NCBI RefSeq assembly: GCF_964656455.1
Contig: NC_135714.1
Span: forward strand, 64,939,850 to 65,003,849
Length of the DNA: 64,000 nt
From: Halichoerus grypus
Lineage: Eukaryota > Chordata > Mammalia > Carnivora > Phocidae
Direction: 5' to 3'
Shown piece by piece: positions 45,256 through 57,180 of the stretch. The notes under the pieces are model-generated. The model saw only the letters and a program-made list of their open reading frames with translations. It ran no database searches and had not been told where the DNA came from. Both the position numbers and the translations under genes were made by a program. Within the stretch, counting starts at the first letter, position 1. Each line of letters opens with the position of its first letter.

Positions 45256-45710
45256 ACTGTATTAGTTTGCTAGGGCTGCTGTAACAAAATACCACAGACT
45301 GGCTGAGTTAAACAACAGAAATTTATGTGCTCAAAGTTCTGGAGGCTAAAAGTCTGAGATCAAAGTGTTAGCAGGGTTAGCTCCTTCTGAGGGCTATAAG
45401 GGAAGGATCTGTCATCCCAGGCTTCCCTCCTTGGCTGATAGACAGCTGTCTTCATAGTCACACTATGTTCTCCATCTCTGCATCATCTCTCTGCACATGG
45501 CTGTGTCCAAATTTCCTCTTCTTACAAGGACACCGATCATATTAGATTAGGGCCCATCCTAATGACTTCATTTTACCTTAATTACATCTGTAAAGATCCT
45601 ATCTCCAAATATAGTAACATTCTGAGGTACTGGGGGTTAAGACTTCAACGTATGAATTTGAGGGGATGAAGTCAGGGGCGGGGGTGTGGTGACACAATTC
45701 AGCTCGTAAC
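45256..45710 (-). repeat. MaLR solo LTR (MLT1-like), inverted
   Basis: Opens 'TGTATTAGTTTGCTAGGGCTGCTGTAACAAAATACC' (description) and closes 'ACAATTCAGCTCGTAACACC'. Good MLT1-type match in reverse. The possible plus-strand LTR at 44900-45240 and flanking 45711-45860 suggests it may have landed inside another LTR. Confidence 0.87.
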
Positions 45711-45914
45711 ACCAACCCAAATCAGCAAAGACAAGGAGAACTGCATAGCTCAAATCTGCCTAGCCCAAACTGCAGACCTACAAAGCAGAGAGCTACCGTT
45801 GTTTTAAGTTACTAAGTTCTAAAGTAGCTTGTTACACAGCAAAGGTTAACTGATACAGCCAGACTTAATTGAATTTTAGTGTGTTTGCTACTTGGTTTTA
45901 TGACCGTAGACTCT

Positions 45915-46275
45915 CATAGTCCATTTGGGCTGCTCTAATAAAATACCATAGATGGGTGGCTTAAATAGCAAACATTTATTTCTCAACTTTCTGGAGGCTG
46001 GGAAGTCCAAGAGCCAGACACTGGCAGTTTTGATGTCTAATGAGAGCCTGCTTCCTGGTTCATAAGATGACTGTCTTCTCCCTGTGTCCTCACATGACAA
46101 AAAGCTGAGAGAGCTCTCTGTGGTGTCTTTTATAAGGGAACCAGTCCCATTCATGAGGGCTCCCCTCTCTAATCTATTCATGTCCCAAAGATCCTATCTC
46201 CTAATAACATGACTTGGAGATTAGGTTTCAACATGTAGATTTGGGGAGGGACACAAACTTTCAGTCTCTAGCAGC
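45915..46275 (-). repeat. MaLR solo LTR (MLT1-like), inverted
   Basis: 'CTCATAGTCCATTTGGGCTGCTCTAATAAAATACC', 'CAACTTTCTGGAGGCTGGGAAGTCC', 'TCATGAGGGCTCCCCTCTC' (descriptions) are the reverse of an MLT1/MST-like LTR, of a different subfamily from its neighbour. Confidence 0.82.
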
Positions 46276-47337
46276 AGACTTTCTAGATATTACTAAGTGA
46301 ATTACAAGAGCTTTGCTGGTTCCATGGAAAACTTGCTGTGACAAACATTCACTGAAAACATACATAGTCTCTCTAACCCTCCAAGGATGAGCTAGATGTC
46401 ATTTACTACAACTATTTAGCTTTTTTGCTTTCAGTTGATCCTTTGGGAAGTCCAATAGCAGTGATCACACTATCACCTCAAATTTAGTACTCAGATCACA
46501 CTCAGATTTAGTACTTCCCAGTCAATATCTCTGTCAAAGTTATGTTCTTCGAAGTATGTCCTTGTCCAAGTTTAATCTGATCTATTTTCTGAAAAATCAA
46601 ATCAAGTACACCTCATAGCACCCTCACATAGGTAGAAATCACAGTTTATTTACTTTTATGTCTAATGTTGCATCTCTAAATAGCAGTATTTTTACCAGAA
46701 TAAATTTAGTCTTGAAGAGTTAAATTTCATGCATGTCAGAAACATTTCACCAATTGAATAAATATTAAAATGAGCAATTCTACCTTTTGACAGAGTGTTA
46801 AATGTGTTTGGTCATCAAATTGACTTCATATTCCAAAGGATATCCTAATGTTTTTGGCAATGTCTCAAAACTCTTATGAATCTCCCAGCCAACTATTGCT
46901 TAGGAGGGCAGTTTCTTCACCTAGCAAGATGTTTTTCTAGTTACCTCATCTTAGAATCCCATATTGACCTCTTTTAATTTTTTCCTACATATTTAAGCAC
47001 AGCTAATTTGTTACCAAGGGATGTTCTAAAAGTCCTACCTGTTTAAGTAGCCTTATTACTCTCACGTTGGGAAACTGATAATTTATTATTCTAATTTTAA
47101 CTGGGTTAAAATCCTACCATGTATATTACCCATCTTATTGAGCAATTTTATGAAGAATTTAACAACAGTATGTGGAAAATGCTGAGAATTGAGATGTTTT
47201 GCTTTTGAAGGACCATTACTCATTGTCTAAAATGCAGTTTAAACCCAAGTCAATTTAATTTTTATTTTGAAAATTTTTTAGAAAATTTAGTTTCTTTGGG
47301 ATTTTTCACCAAAAATCATGGGTAATCCTAGTCTCAG
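46276..47337. other. Single-copy intergenic DNA, no gene seen
   Basis: AT-rich, with no recognised exon or repeat. Confidence 0.45.
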
Positions 47338-47350
47338 AAGTACCACTGTG

Positions 47351-47492
47351 AGGCACCAGGGTGGCTCAATTGGTCAAGCGTTGGACTCTTGATCTCAGCT
47401 CAGGTCTTGATCTCAGGGTTGTGAATTCAAGCGCTGCATTGGGCTCCAAACTGGGGTGTGGAGCCTACTTAAAACAACAACAACAAAAAAAA
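47351..47492 (+). mobile_element. Older SINEC subfamily copy, 13-bp TSD
   Basis: Head GGCACCAGGGTGGCTCAATT and the variant body GTTGGACTCTTGATCTCAGC mark an older subfamily with a (CAA)n tail instead of the AAATAAA tail. The TSD AAGTACCACTGTG is perfect at 47338-47350 and 47493-47505. Confidence 0.95.
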
Positions 47493-47505
47493 AAGTACCA
47501 CTGTG

Positions 47506-47970
47506 CTCTCACTACCACAGGTTCTCACTGTACTGAGGGCTAGTTACTGTTTTGCTTCAAAGTGTCAACATTTTCCCTGTGGTTGTCTGGGGAGATGGTT
47601 AGGTTTTGCCACTCCTTAAAATTCACACTGCATTCCTTTTTGCATTGGCTGTGACTGGGCATCTGCCATTTCCTATGTTCCAGGAAGCCTGCTGCTTTTA
47701 CTGGTCTCTATTTCAGTTTGTTAATGTGCAAAATTTATCTGATTTATGGGCATCGATTAAGTCTTAGACAATTTCATCTCTATTTGCAAATTGACTATAC
47801 CACATAAAAGCCTAACCTCCACAGTAGGCTGCCCAGAAACCCTTTCGTGCTCTGACATTTCATTTCCATAGTCTGTAGGTGGGGAATGTTGGTTTGGCAT
47901 CTAATCATCACTTCTTTGGTTCAGGGCTTCTTTCTATCTTTCATCTCTGGCAGTATAACAACCTCTCTAC
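47506..47970. other. Intergenic DNA, no gene seen
   Basis: Nothing recognised. Confidence 0.4.
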
Positions 47971-47974
47971 CATT

Positions 47975-48080
47975 TCCTTCCTTCCTTCCTTCCTTTCCTC
48001 CCTTCCTTCCTTCCTTTCCTTCCTTCCTTCTTTTCCTTCCTTCCTTCCTTTCCTTCCTTCCTTCCTTCCCTCCTTCCTAA
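47975..48080. repeat. (TTCC)n microsatellite
   Basis: About 105 bases of TTCC units with scattered interruptions (TTTCC, CTCC). It gives spurious Ser/Phe/Leu/Pro-rich frames on the plus strand and Gly/Arg/Lys-rich on the minus. Confidence 0.97.
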
Positions 48081-48914
48081 TTGTCTTTTAATCTTCACAT
48101 GTTGGAGGGCCTGGGAGTTCTTCAGTTCCCTTTGTTTTCTTCCCCACTCTGGACATGTTCTAGTTCCCTCAGGCATCTCTTTCATAATTTAATTTCCTTG
48201 ACTTTGCCAGAACAAACAAGGAAGTATTTCCTAAACAGAAAGTCTATGTGCCAGACCATATAAGATAATTTTTTTATCTCCAGATTTTTCTAACTTGAAG
48301 AGACACTGATGTCCATATTCTTGCAAAAATTACCATGGGAATTCCTCTTCTTCAGGCTTCTGACAGCCTCTCATATTCATAAAACACTTCACCCTCAACA
48401 AATTTTCCAGAGATCTGCAGAGAAGTGTTTCTCTGTCCAGGAATATCAGCTTGTTAAAAAACAGACAATCAAATAAAACCCACATCCAGAAACAGTAGCC
48501 AGAATTTTCCTTTACATTCCTCTGCTTTGCTATTTCAAAAATAGCCTTCTGAGTTTGTGATCACTGTGACTTCAGAGACCAGAACACAGAACGTTAATCC
48601 AAACAAATGATTTTGACAGTTTTTTAATGATAAATGTAACTCATGTCAGCTAAACTAATCAGCCATTGAGATGGGCAGAACAATCTTGAAGCAGGCTTTG
48701 TTAGGGGACCATCCTCTGGGGCATCAGATACCACCTGGGACCGCCTGTATTGCTAGATATGTGAAGAACACTAAATATTTGACTATCCTAAAAACCTTTT
48801 TAGGTATCAGATATTCCAAGAAATTCAGACAAATGGGTGGTTTTAGGGTTTTTAACAGGCAGAAAGTAAAAATACTTCGATGACTGGGATGTATTCCTCG
48901 AAACAAAAATGGAA
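48081..48914. other. Intergenic DNA, no gene seen
   Basis: No recognised exon or repeat; the frames at 48671-48906 look accidental. Confidence 0.45.
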
Positions 48915-49120
48915 GGAATCAATATTTATTAGGCATTTACTTTAGGCGAGGCACTTTACAAAATGATCTCTTTGTTCCTCACCGTAGTCTTTTAAGTAAG
49001 TATTATATCTCTATTTTAAAAATGAGAAAACCAAGGCCTCAAGATGTTAAGCTACCTGCCAAAGGCCACGTTATGCCCTGGCTAGTACGCGGGTATGTGA
49101 GAGCCAGGACAGCAACCAAC
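48915..49120 (-). repeat. MIR SINE, inverted
   Basis: 'TTTATTAGGCATTTACTTTAGGCGAGGCACTTTAC' (description), 'ATGAGAAAACCAAGGCCTCAAGATG' and 'AAAGGCCACG' are the reverse of MIR. Confidence 0.8.
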
Positions 49121-49449
49121 TCTTGCTCCAAAGATCCTGCTTATCCCCTCTACTCACATGCCTTCCCAAGCAGCAGAAGTAAAGAGAAAAGGCAAGGAGG
49201 TAGGACTGGTCTATCTTAATCATACTTCCATGATTTATAGTCCGTGTAGACTAGGGAGGGCCCTAGGAAAACAACGTACGTGTTGTGTAAGACAGCAAAG
49301 CATGAACGTGGAGACACTGAATGTATGTTTTCCACACATGTAGATGATGACTGGGAAGAATAACATCAAAATTGAAGTCTGTTGCTTAGGATCAAGCAAT
49401 ATGAATCAAGGACCCTGGGCATCTGCTTTCATTTGCACAGTAGATGTGG

Positions 49450-49680
49450 GTAGACAGAAACACAGTAGAGTGGGTAAGAACACGGGCCTCTGAGCCTGTG
49501 GTCAAGTCCCCATCTACCTCTCACCAGAGGTGCAGCTGTAGGCCAGTTACTTAGCCTCCTCGTGCGAGAGTTTCCTCATTCATAAGATGGGGATGGCTTC
49601 AAAGAACAGCTTATCTTGTGGGGTTAAAGGAATTAAATGAGCAACACAAAAACAGTAAGCACTTAAAGCATGCTGCCTCT
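49450..49680 (+). repeat. MIR SINE
   Basis: 'AGAGTGGGTAAGAACACGGGCCTCTGAGCC', 'GGCCAGTTACTTAGCCTCC', 'GTTTCCTCATTCATAAGATGG', 'GGAATTAAATGAGCAAC' (descriptions). Nearly full length. Confidence 0.9.
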
Positions 49681-49844
49681 CATTTTCTTGTGTTTTGAAT
49701 CTCAAAAATCCTATAAATCCTTGTCATAACATTAGCTATCAGAACTGATGGGAGTATCATTAGACTGTCTTTGGAGTTCCTGAGATATTTCATAGGGTTC
49801 CCAGGAACACAATCTGTATCAGAAATAGCGAGTAGAAAGCCAGT

Positions 49845-50010
49845 ATGAAGCAGTGGTTGAGACAGCAGGCCATCAAGCCATTTGTTCCTACGGACCAGTG
49901 TTGAAACCCTGATCCTACCACCTAGTAAAAATAGAGCCAGGGTAACCCAGGTGGGCATTTTTCCATATCTGTATAATGGGAGAATACTAACTACCTCACA
50001 GAATAGGAAT
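49845..50010 (+). repeat. MIR SINE
   Basis: 'AAGCAGTGGTTGAGACAGC', 'GTTGAAACCCTGATCCTACCACC', 'CCATATCTGTATAATGGGAGAATACTAACTACCTC' (description). Confidence 0.75.
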
Positions 50011-50079
50011 TCCTTTGCTTGGTGTCTTTTGAGTTCATCTGCTCAGATCTTCTATTGATAATGTCTTATGTTTGTGTGG

Positions 50080-50265
50080 TGTGTTTCAGTTTACTCAGTC
50101 AGTGCTTCACATCCATTTCATTCATACAACAACTTTTCAAGACAGGTGTCACTACCCTTAGATTGCAGAGAAAAGCAGAGATTTACCCAGGCTAACAAAG
50201 TTGCTAAGCAATTGAGCTAGAACTTGAATCCCATTCTTCTCCTGAGTAAAGTCTTCTGGTCTAGT
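50080..50265 (-). repeat. MIR SINE, inverted
   Basis: 'CACATCCATTTCATTCATACAACAACTTTTCAAGACAGG' (description) and 'TTGAGCTAGAACTTGAATCCC' are the reverse of MIR. Confidence 0.7.
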
Positions 50266-52394
50266 TTTTCATGTTCTCCTTCTTTCTTCTGAATGTCCTC
50301 AGGATATGTAGGCCAGGAGTTATATATGCTCCCACCAAATACGTTACATCGATCAAAGCAAAGCAAAGAAATAAAGTCTTTCCTAAAAGCAAGTAGATCG
50401 TTTCAGAGTAAAGAAGAAAGAAACATGATGATGTGCTTCATCTTTTGTAAATATCTTTCATTTGCAGTTCTCCAGTCACTAAGAATCAGTTTACAGAGTT
50501 CCCACTGAGACTTGTGAGCCCAAAAAAGGTAGGCAAGAAAATCAAATGAGCAGACAATCAAAGTTTTTGTATTTTATGTTTTCATTTATTTTTTAAAGTG
50601 TATTGTTTTCATACACATGCAAAGATGAACCTTGAGAAATCATTTTAAAACTCAGTAGAAATATTATTAAATTACAAAAAAGACAGTTGATAGGGATGTG
50701 TAGATAATTACTATGATTTTTTTTCTTTTTTGCCCTAATCCACTGTCAATAACTTATTCCAGTGGTAGAAGCTGACATTTACTTTCTTACCTTTTTTAAA
50801 CTCCTGGGTTTCGGCTGAAGTTCAGTTTCCAGGAAATCTCTCCCCATTTGGGGTCACTGTCTACCACAGCCTCAAATTCCACCTGAGGCCTTTGCCCATG
50901 TACACAATCGGACAACTCATCGTCTGTTCAGGCTGGTTTAGTGGACAGTGCCCATGTGACAAAATTATATCCCTCGGAAAGGAGCCGGAATGAAAGAGAA
51001 CAGATATTACCCACTCAGGGATGGGGTTTAGTGTAGGAAACCAAGGACGCCCGCGGGCCATGCTCACCAGCTTTGCCAGCAGGCTCGGATTTTTGCATTT
51101 TGGTCTCTTGTATCTGTCATGCTCCTTTTTAAAGAGTGCCGAGATACAGAAAGCAGAAAAACCAAGTCTTTTTATCTAGGAAGGCAGTTCTGCTGATGTT
51201 CACAGGGAGAAGTTTAAACAGAGAGGTAGAAGATCAGGATGTTATAATAACCACTTACTCCTTGATGGAGAACAAATAAGGGGGAGGTAAAGGTCAAATA
51301 GAAATCCCTTAACAAGCCAAAAAGGACTGAAGAAATAAAATTATGTATCAAGGATACAGAGATTGATTTTTGGTTAATGAAACTAACAGGATTGACTAAA
51401 TGTCTTTCCCCAAACGATGCAGCTAAGTGACTGGATATTTGCTATTTCGTCCGATATCACACATTCCTCCTCCCACACTGAAGAGACCCCTGTAACTTAG
51501 AAAGTTGGGACTTTTTCTGCTGTTCACTGTGACTGTTTTGAGAGCTTGTTTATCAGCTACGCAGATGCACTGCGAGGCCTTTCGTAGGCTCGGGGACCAC
51601 GAGTGAGTGTGTGGTGCAAAAAAGACCTCACCATGCAATTTAACAGATTCCCAAAAAAGGAACAAAAATCCTGAGAGAAGGCATTCATAACAGTAAAAAT
51701 TATGGTTGGTGAAACTTGGCTGAATTGGCTGAAGAATTCTTCATCTTTCTAAAAAGATTTGCCCCGTGTATTGGGGTTAAGTTCAGCCCTGAAAGGGCCT
51801 ATTTGAAATCATGCTGTTCTTGCATCTGGCTGAGGACATTCTACCCCAAATTAACCATGCACAAATGCTATTTTTAGTCTCTCAACGTTTGGTGCAGACA
51901 AGGGTTCCCATCCTTTGAAGCACAATTCTTTATAGTTGCGAGAGAGTCAATAAGCATCAGAACACTCACTGTGTTCTGATGAAGGAAATATTCTGCTTAG
52001 ATAAAATGTTACCCACAACCAATTTTTTTCAGTGCTTATTTCTTGGAAACCATGCTAATATGTGTTTGATTGGTTATCTCCACTTTAGAAATCATAGTAT
52101 ACTGAATGTAATTCGATTATTTCTTAAATAATGGTAACCTGAAAGCAGAGTACTATATTAACTATCTTTAAAAAGATCCTCCTGCATCTGTAATCACTAG
52201 GACTCCAGGGTCCAAGAAATAGAATATAAATAAGGAAATATCTGACTAAGGAATCCTGCCTCCAAAGAAATGCTTTCGATGGTTTTAAATATCTAAATAT
52301 GCTCTCAGGTTCCACTATGATTATTAAATATATATACCCTAAGTGATGTTGAAGAGGATAATGACTTATACCAAGCCAAGTCTATATTCTAAAA
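50266..52394. other. Single-copy intergenic DNA, no gene seen
   Basis: 2.1 kb with no recognised transposon or exon. Like 36-38.3 kb, this repeat-poor block is a candidate for conserved non-coding sequence, which only alignment can show. Confidence 0.45.
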
Positions 52395-53180
52395 GATCTA
52401 CTTGTAAAAATGGCATGATTTATGTCCATAGCAGTATTATTCGTAATAGCTGGAAGATGGAAGCAACCTAAGTATCTATCAACGGATGACCGGATAAACG
52501 AAATGTGGTATATGCATACAAGGGAATAATACTCAGCTTACTCATACAATGGAAGATTATCCAGATTTAAAAAGGAAGGAAATCCTGTCACATGCTACAA
52601 CATAGATAAACCATGAGTATATTAAGCTAAGTGAAATAAACCCCACTCACGAGGACACAAATACTGCATAATTCTACTTCCAGGAAAACCTAGAGTAGTC
52701 AAATTCATAGAAAGAGAAAGTAGAATGATAATTGACAAGAGTGGGGGCAAGGGGCTGATGAGGAATTACTGCTTAATGGATAGATTTTTAGGAAATTGGT
52801 CACACAACAATGGGACTGTATTTAACACAACTGAACCATATGTACACTTAAAAATGGGGGGAAATTGGAGGGGGAGATAAACCATGAGAGACTATGGACC
52901 CTGAGAAACAAACTGAGGGTTCTAGAGGGGAGGGGGGTGGGAGGATGGGTTAGCCTGGTGATGGGTATTAAAGAGGGCACGTACTGAATGGAGCACTGGG
53001 TGTTATACGCAAACAATGAATCATGGAACACTACATCAAAAACTAAAGATGTAATGTATGGTGATTAACATAACATAATAAAATTTAAAAAAATAGTGAG
53101 CATGAAATACAAATTAAAAACAAAAATGGTCAAGAGGGTACATTTTGTTACGTGTATCTTACCACAATTTAAAACTTTTT
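52395..53180 (+). mobile_element. Decayed L1 LINE 3' end, split by a younger L1
   Basis: 'GTCCATAGCAGTATTATTCGTAATAGCTGGAAG' (description) to 'CTGAACCATATGTACACTTAAAAATGG' at 52857, continuing after the insertion as 'AAAAATGGTCAAGAGGGTACATTTTGTTACGTGTATCTTACC' (description) from 53122. Old, non-coding. Confidence 0.88.
52858..53121 (+). mobile_element. Young 5'-truncated carnivore L1 3' end nested in an older L1
   Basis: Same carnivore L1 3' UTR as at 35.2-35.5 kb, here starting at GGAGGGGGAGATAAACCATG. A short TSD, AAAAATGG, lies at 52850-52857 and 53122-53129. Roughly seven substitutions in 220 bases separate the two copies. Confidence 0.88.
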
Positions 53181-54144
53181 AAATTATAAATTCTATGATC
53201 TAAGCTTGCAATTTTGTCATTTTCTTCTCTTATAGATTCATATGTAGAAAAAAATGTAGGTTGATGAGAGGATGGATTTAAGATTTCACTCTACAGGAAG
53301 CATGTAGAACAACAAGAACTTAACTATACAGTAGCCTTGGTTTCCCTTTTATACCACATAGTGTTGATGGGGAATACATTCTTTCTACCAGAAGTCGAGG
53401 AAGAGATTATTTTCCTAAAAGTTTGTTGTTCCTTAAAACTTTCTTATTCCGTTAACTTTCTCCACTCTGTTTTGTTTCTTTCATTTCTCCATCCCCACCG
53501 ACTCTTTACCCGTAGTCTACTCAGTATGCTCAGGACTCCTGAAATCCATTCGCCTGATTGGCCTCCATCCACTTCTTACCTTTTCTTAGTTCTTTAAATA
53601 TAGACAATTTTGGATTTACATACAAGTTGGGGCTAACTGGGAAGTAGTTGATAAGAGAAGGTAGGCAATTCAAAATGCTAGTTAGGAAGTCTAAACTATT
53701 GAATTGGGATTAAAGATTCAAGTCTGGCTCTGAGAGAAGAGGCAGTGGACCACATGATGGTGAGATGGCTGGACCAGGAGCCAAAGGAAAAGAGAGGCCA
53801 GAAGACAAAATTAGAGACAAGGTCCTCAGCTAACAGCACAAATTGACCTAACAGAAGACCAGCTTTGGAGGCAGTCAAAACAGGATGCAAACATGGATAC
53901 TGCCAAACTTTTATATATGTTTCCAGGATGCATCCTTATCATAGGAGGATCCCATCCAACAACAGCCTTGTTTTCAATGTTACAATCAATGGATCAATGT
54001 TTTTTATAATTTTAGCCCAGCCTGTATTCCAGCCATCTATCTTCATTATAGCTCTACTGAACTCTTTACCCCTTCATGTTTCCATGATTTTATGAATACT
54101 GCTCTCTGTCTAGATACAACGTTTCCAAAAGAACTTTTTCTGTT
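53181..54144. other. Intergenic DNA, no gene seen
   Basis: No recognised exon. The frames at 53337-53597 and 53696-53890 show no family resemblance. Confidence 0.45.
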
Positions 54145-54232
54145 GATAGAAATGTTCTATATCTCATGGTCCAGTAGAGTAGCCACTAGCCACATGGGAC
54201 TAGAGACTGATCTATTGGATGTCATAGGTCTA
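54145..54232. repeat. MER5-type hAT fragment
   Basis: 'GATAGAAATGTTCTATATCTC', 'GTCCAGTAGAGTAGCCACTAGCCACATGGGACTA' (description) is the core of MER5A. Confidence 0.8.
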
Positions 54233-54890
54233 GAATGTTCTTCCCTTTTACCAAATCTGTTGCAGCTCTACTCTCTTCCTTTCCATATCTAACACTGTAG
54301 TGAATACAGTCAGTGTTTCACGCAGAGCCTCTCAGATCCCTTTTATTGCTTCTGTGTTCCTCTCTTGGCTTCTCAGTTTTTGCCTCTAATAGCCTAATCC
54401 TATGACTCTTAAGAGATTGTCCTGAAAGTACTGGAGCTATTGTGCATGCGGAGGAAGAGGTTGGAGAGCTGGGGAGTTTAGGTCCTGCCCCATTTATTTA
54501 CCCTCAGGTAAGGGCAGCCTTCAGTCCCTGAGTGACCAGTGCAAGAGCATGAAAACCCAGTTTTCTTTAGATCAGGCCAATTCCAAAGTAAAAGTCACAC
54601 TCCCAAGTTTTCCCCAGTATTAGGTTGAAGTTACTTCTGCAGGACTTGGAAATCTTGCCCTTATGCTTGGTTGCTTTCCCTTCCTTTTCTGCTTCCTTAC
54701 TAGTTCCTCCTGGGAACACTTCCTTAATACATCACTTGCACATGAATCCTTATATCAGGATCTGTGTCTAGGGAATTCTAATGGAAATGCTGATTCCTCT
54801 GTGAAGCTTTCCCCAGTTCCCCAATTAAAATTAATCTCAAAGTCCTATAAGCTGCCATGGCACTTTATTTAATTTTCTAGTATAACACCA
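54233..54890. other. Intergenic DNA, possibly LTR-derived in part
   Basis: 'AATACATCACTTGCACATGAATCC' and 'ATCAGGATCTGTGTCTAGGG' around 54725-54775 resemble the end of a medium-reiteration repeat, family not named. No exon is seen. Confidence 0.4.
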
Positions 54891-55045
54891 AATAAATGTT
54901 AATTACATTCATAACAGGGTCCCCAACCAGAATGTGAGCTATTCGTGGGTAGGGATCATGTCACATTCATCCTCATATCCTCTTTTTCAATGTCTTGTGT
55001 GTTATAAGTTCTATAAAATATTTATTGAATTTACTTGAATATAAA
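54890..55045 (+). repeat. L2 LINE 3' end
   Basis: 'AGAATGTGAGCTATTCGTGGGTAGGGATCATGTC' (description) to 'AATATTTATTGAATTTACTTGAAT' is the L2 3' terminus. Confidence 0.8.
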
Positions 55046-55714
55046 GGAAAATGTGGACATCATGACTTTTTCATCATTTTTAATAAAAATATTTAATTAT
55101 GTAAGGTTATTAAAATTGTAGAAAAGAGAGTTTGTTGCCAGAAGGTATTTATTGAATGTACTATAGATTTTTTCCATATTCAGTGATGATGGCTAGCACT
55201 TCTTTAATTTGAAAGAGATTAACATAAAAAAATGGCTTACCAAAAACCAGCTCATATACTCATTTACAGTGACAATACTTCCTGATTTTTATGAGTTCTT
55301 CAAACTTTCAAGTCTTCAGAAATTCAACTGGGAATGATTCAGATATATCACTGAGCCAAATCAGGGCAACACACACAATAGAAAGAAAAAGCCACATCTT
55401 TCCCATCTTTTGATGATTATAAGTTAATAAAACATGGACCAAGTTGAATATCTTGTAGCTATTTAAAACATATAACTGAAGATACTCAATAAGATTTATC
55501 AAATGGACAAACAAATAATGTTTAATGCTGAAGAAAAGTAGATCACAGAGTAGTATATATTTCTAAAAGTGAAATATATATGCATATACGAAATAAAAAA
55601 ACAGAAAAAATTGTACCAAAATGTTAGAAATGGTTGGCTCTGAATAGTGCCATTTAAGATGGTTTCTTTTTCTTTCTTCACTATTTGTTGATTCTTCCAT
55701 ATTTTCTTTCTTTC
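55046..55714. other. AT-rich intergenic DNA, no gene seen
   Basis: Nothing recognised. Confidence 0.4.
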
Positions 55715-55834
55715 TTTTTTTTTTTTTTAGTTTATTTATTTGTTAAATAATCTCCACACCCAATGTGGGGCTCGAACTCACAACCCCAAGATCAGAGTTG
55801 TATGCTCTACCAACTGAGCCAGCCAGGCAACCCA
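55715..55834 (-). mobile_element. Older SINEC copy, inverted
   Basis: T-run, 'AGTTTATTTATTTGTTAAATAATCTCCACACCCAATGTGGGGC' (description), 'GCTCTACCAACTGAGCCAGCCAGGCAACCC'. The CCAACTGAGCCAGCCAGG end is the reverse tRNA-derived head. An approximate TSD, CCA(T/C)ATTTTCT, flanks it. Confidence 0.88.
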
Positions 55835-56640
55835 ATTTTCCACATTTTCTACAGTGAATATGTACAATTTTGAAATAAGAAAACAAATGTATTTTTAAAA
55901 GCCCCTAGTTATATTCACATCTTTCCAGTGTTGCCTACTCCAAAAATCAACAACAATAATCAAATAAAAATGTAGGTTTACATACAGAGGAATAAAAATG
56001 ATAATAACACTGGTTTTGTTCATTGAGAATCATTTACAATTCAGTCAATTCCAGAGTAATCTGCTTCTGAAAGCTGGATCCTCTGAGTCAGGCAAACTCA
56101 CAGAATGACTTGTTATGATAGAGATATAACCCAACACAAACCACAGGGAGCCATTCAATTGTACAATTTGATCCTTTCCTTAAGCACTTTCATGTGGGTA
56201 TGTAGTTTACATGCAGAGCCCATGTCCTTGTGACAAAATGCACCAATTCAACCATTTGAACATTTTGTTAACAATTCAGATGCATCATCGTTAGTATGAT
56301 TATGTTGGAAAGTAACAAGTTAATTTGGCTAAAAGAACTTAACTGACCATACTATGCATTATGGAACTATCTTTTAAATGGACTAAAATTATTAAATCAG
56401 AAATAAATCACTCAGAGAATTCCTATTGACCAAACTGCTCAGATTCTTCAAGGAAATATCCTAATTTTTCCCTTTGAAATTCTTCTTTGGCAGCGAAATT
56501 ATAAAAAAGAAACCTGATCTTAACCTCACTGTATGGAGAGGAAGATGATCCACAAGGCACAAAGTTTTTAAGTAAGTATATTAGATTCCTGTCTAAAAGA
56601 AAACTTTTGTTAAGTGCATAGCAGTTGTCAGGGAGCAAGA
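55835..56640. other. AT-rich intergenic DNA, no gene seen
   Basis: Nothing recognised; the frame at 56423-56683 on the minus strand has no family features. Confidence 0.4.
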
Positions 56641-57180
56641 ATATTCTGTCCCCCAAGGTCCTTTCAGCCAGACTAAGAATCAAACTAACACAAGAGAGAT
56701 TAACAGGAGAAAATCAAATTTAATGGCATATATACAGGGAATCCACACAGACATGGAAATTCCAAAGACAGTCAGGCAACATGAGGTGTGTATATATATG
56801 TCTTCCTGAACGGAGGAGAAAGGGCTAGGGGGGTGGGAATTCGAAGGGAAGGGATGCAGCTCACAGGAAGTTGATAAAGAGTAAATGTTTGTTAAATGCT
56901 TGCTGGGCCACTGAGAAATAATGGGACATAGAGGACTTCCATCAAACAGGCCTTGCTAGGCTCCTCCCTGTCTACCGTGCCTAGTTCATATCATACTGTA
57001 GTTATCTACGGTGATAGCTCTCTTCCTGGAGCAGGTCCTAATTCTTTTTAGGCAGTTGCAGGGATTGGAAAAGAGCTTTTCCTGAATCTGCTGAGTTTTG
57101 ACTGCTTTTCAACTTGAAATAATCTTTATGCCAAAGCAGAATATTTTGGGGAGGGGGCTACCCTTGGCCCCTACACTATA
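56640..57180. repeat. Probable old interspersed repeat (LTR-like), not named
   Basis: 'CCCAAGGTCCTTTCAGCCAGACTAAGAATCAAACTAACACAAG' and 'CAGGGAATCCACACAGACATGGAAATTCC' (descriptions) have the feel of a multi-copy mammalian LTR that I cannot name. Confidence 0.4.

Noticed and set aside
47967..48185. Short regular repeats that might be taken for a CRISPR array or a Lys/Arg-rich protein
   Set aside because: It is a (TTCC)n microsatellite; no spacer-repeat structure exists and the host is a mammal.
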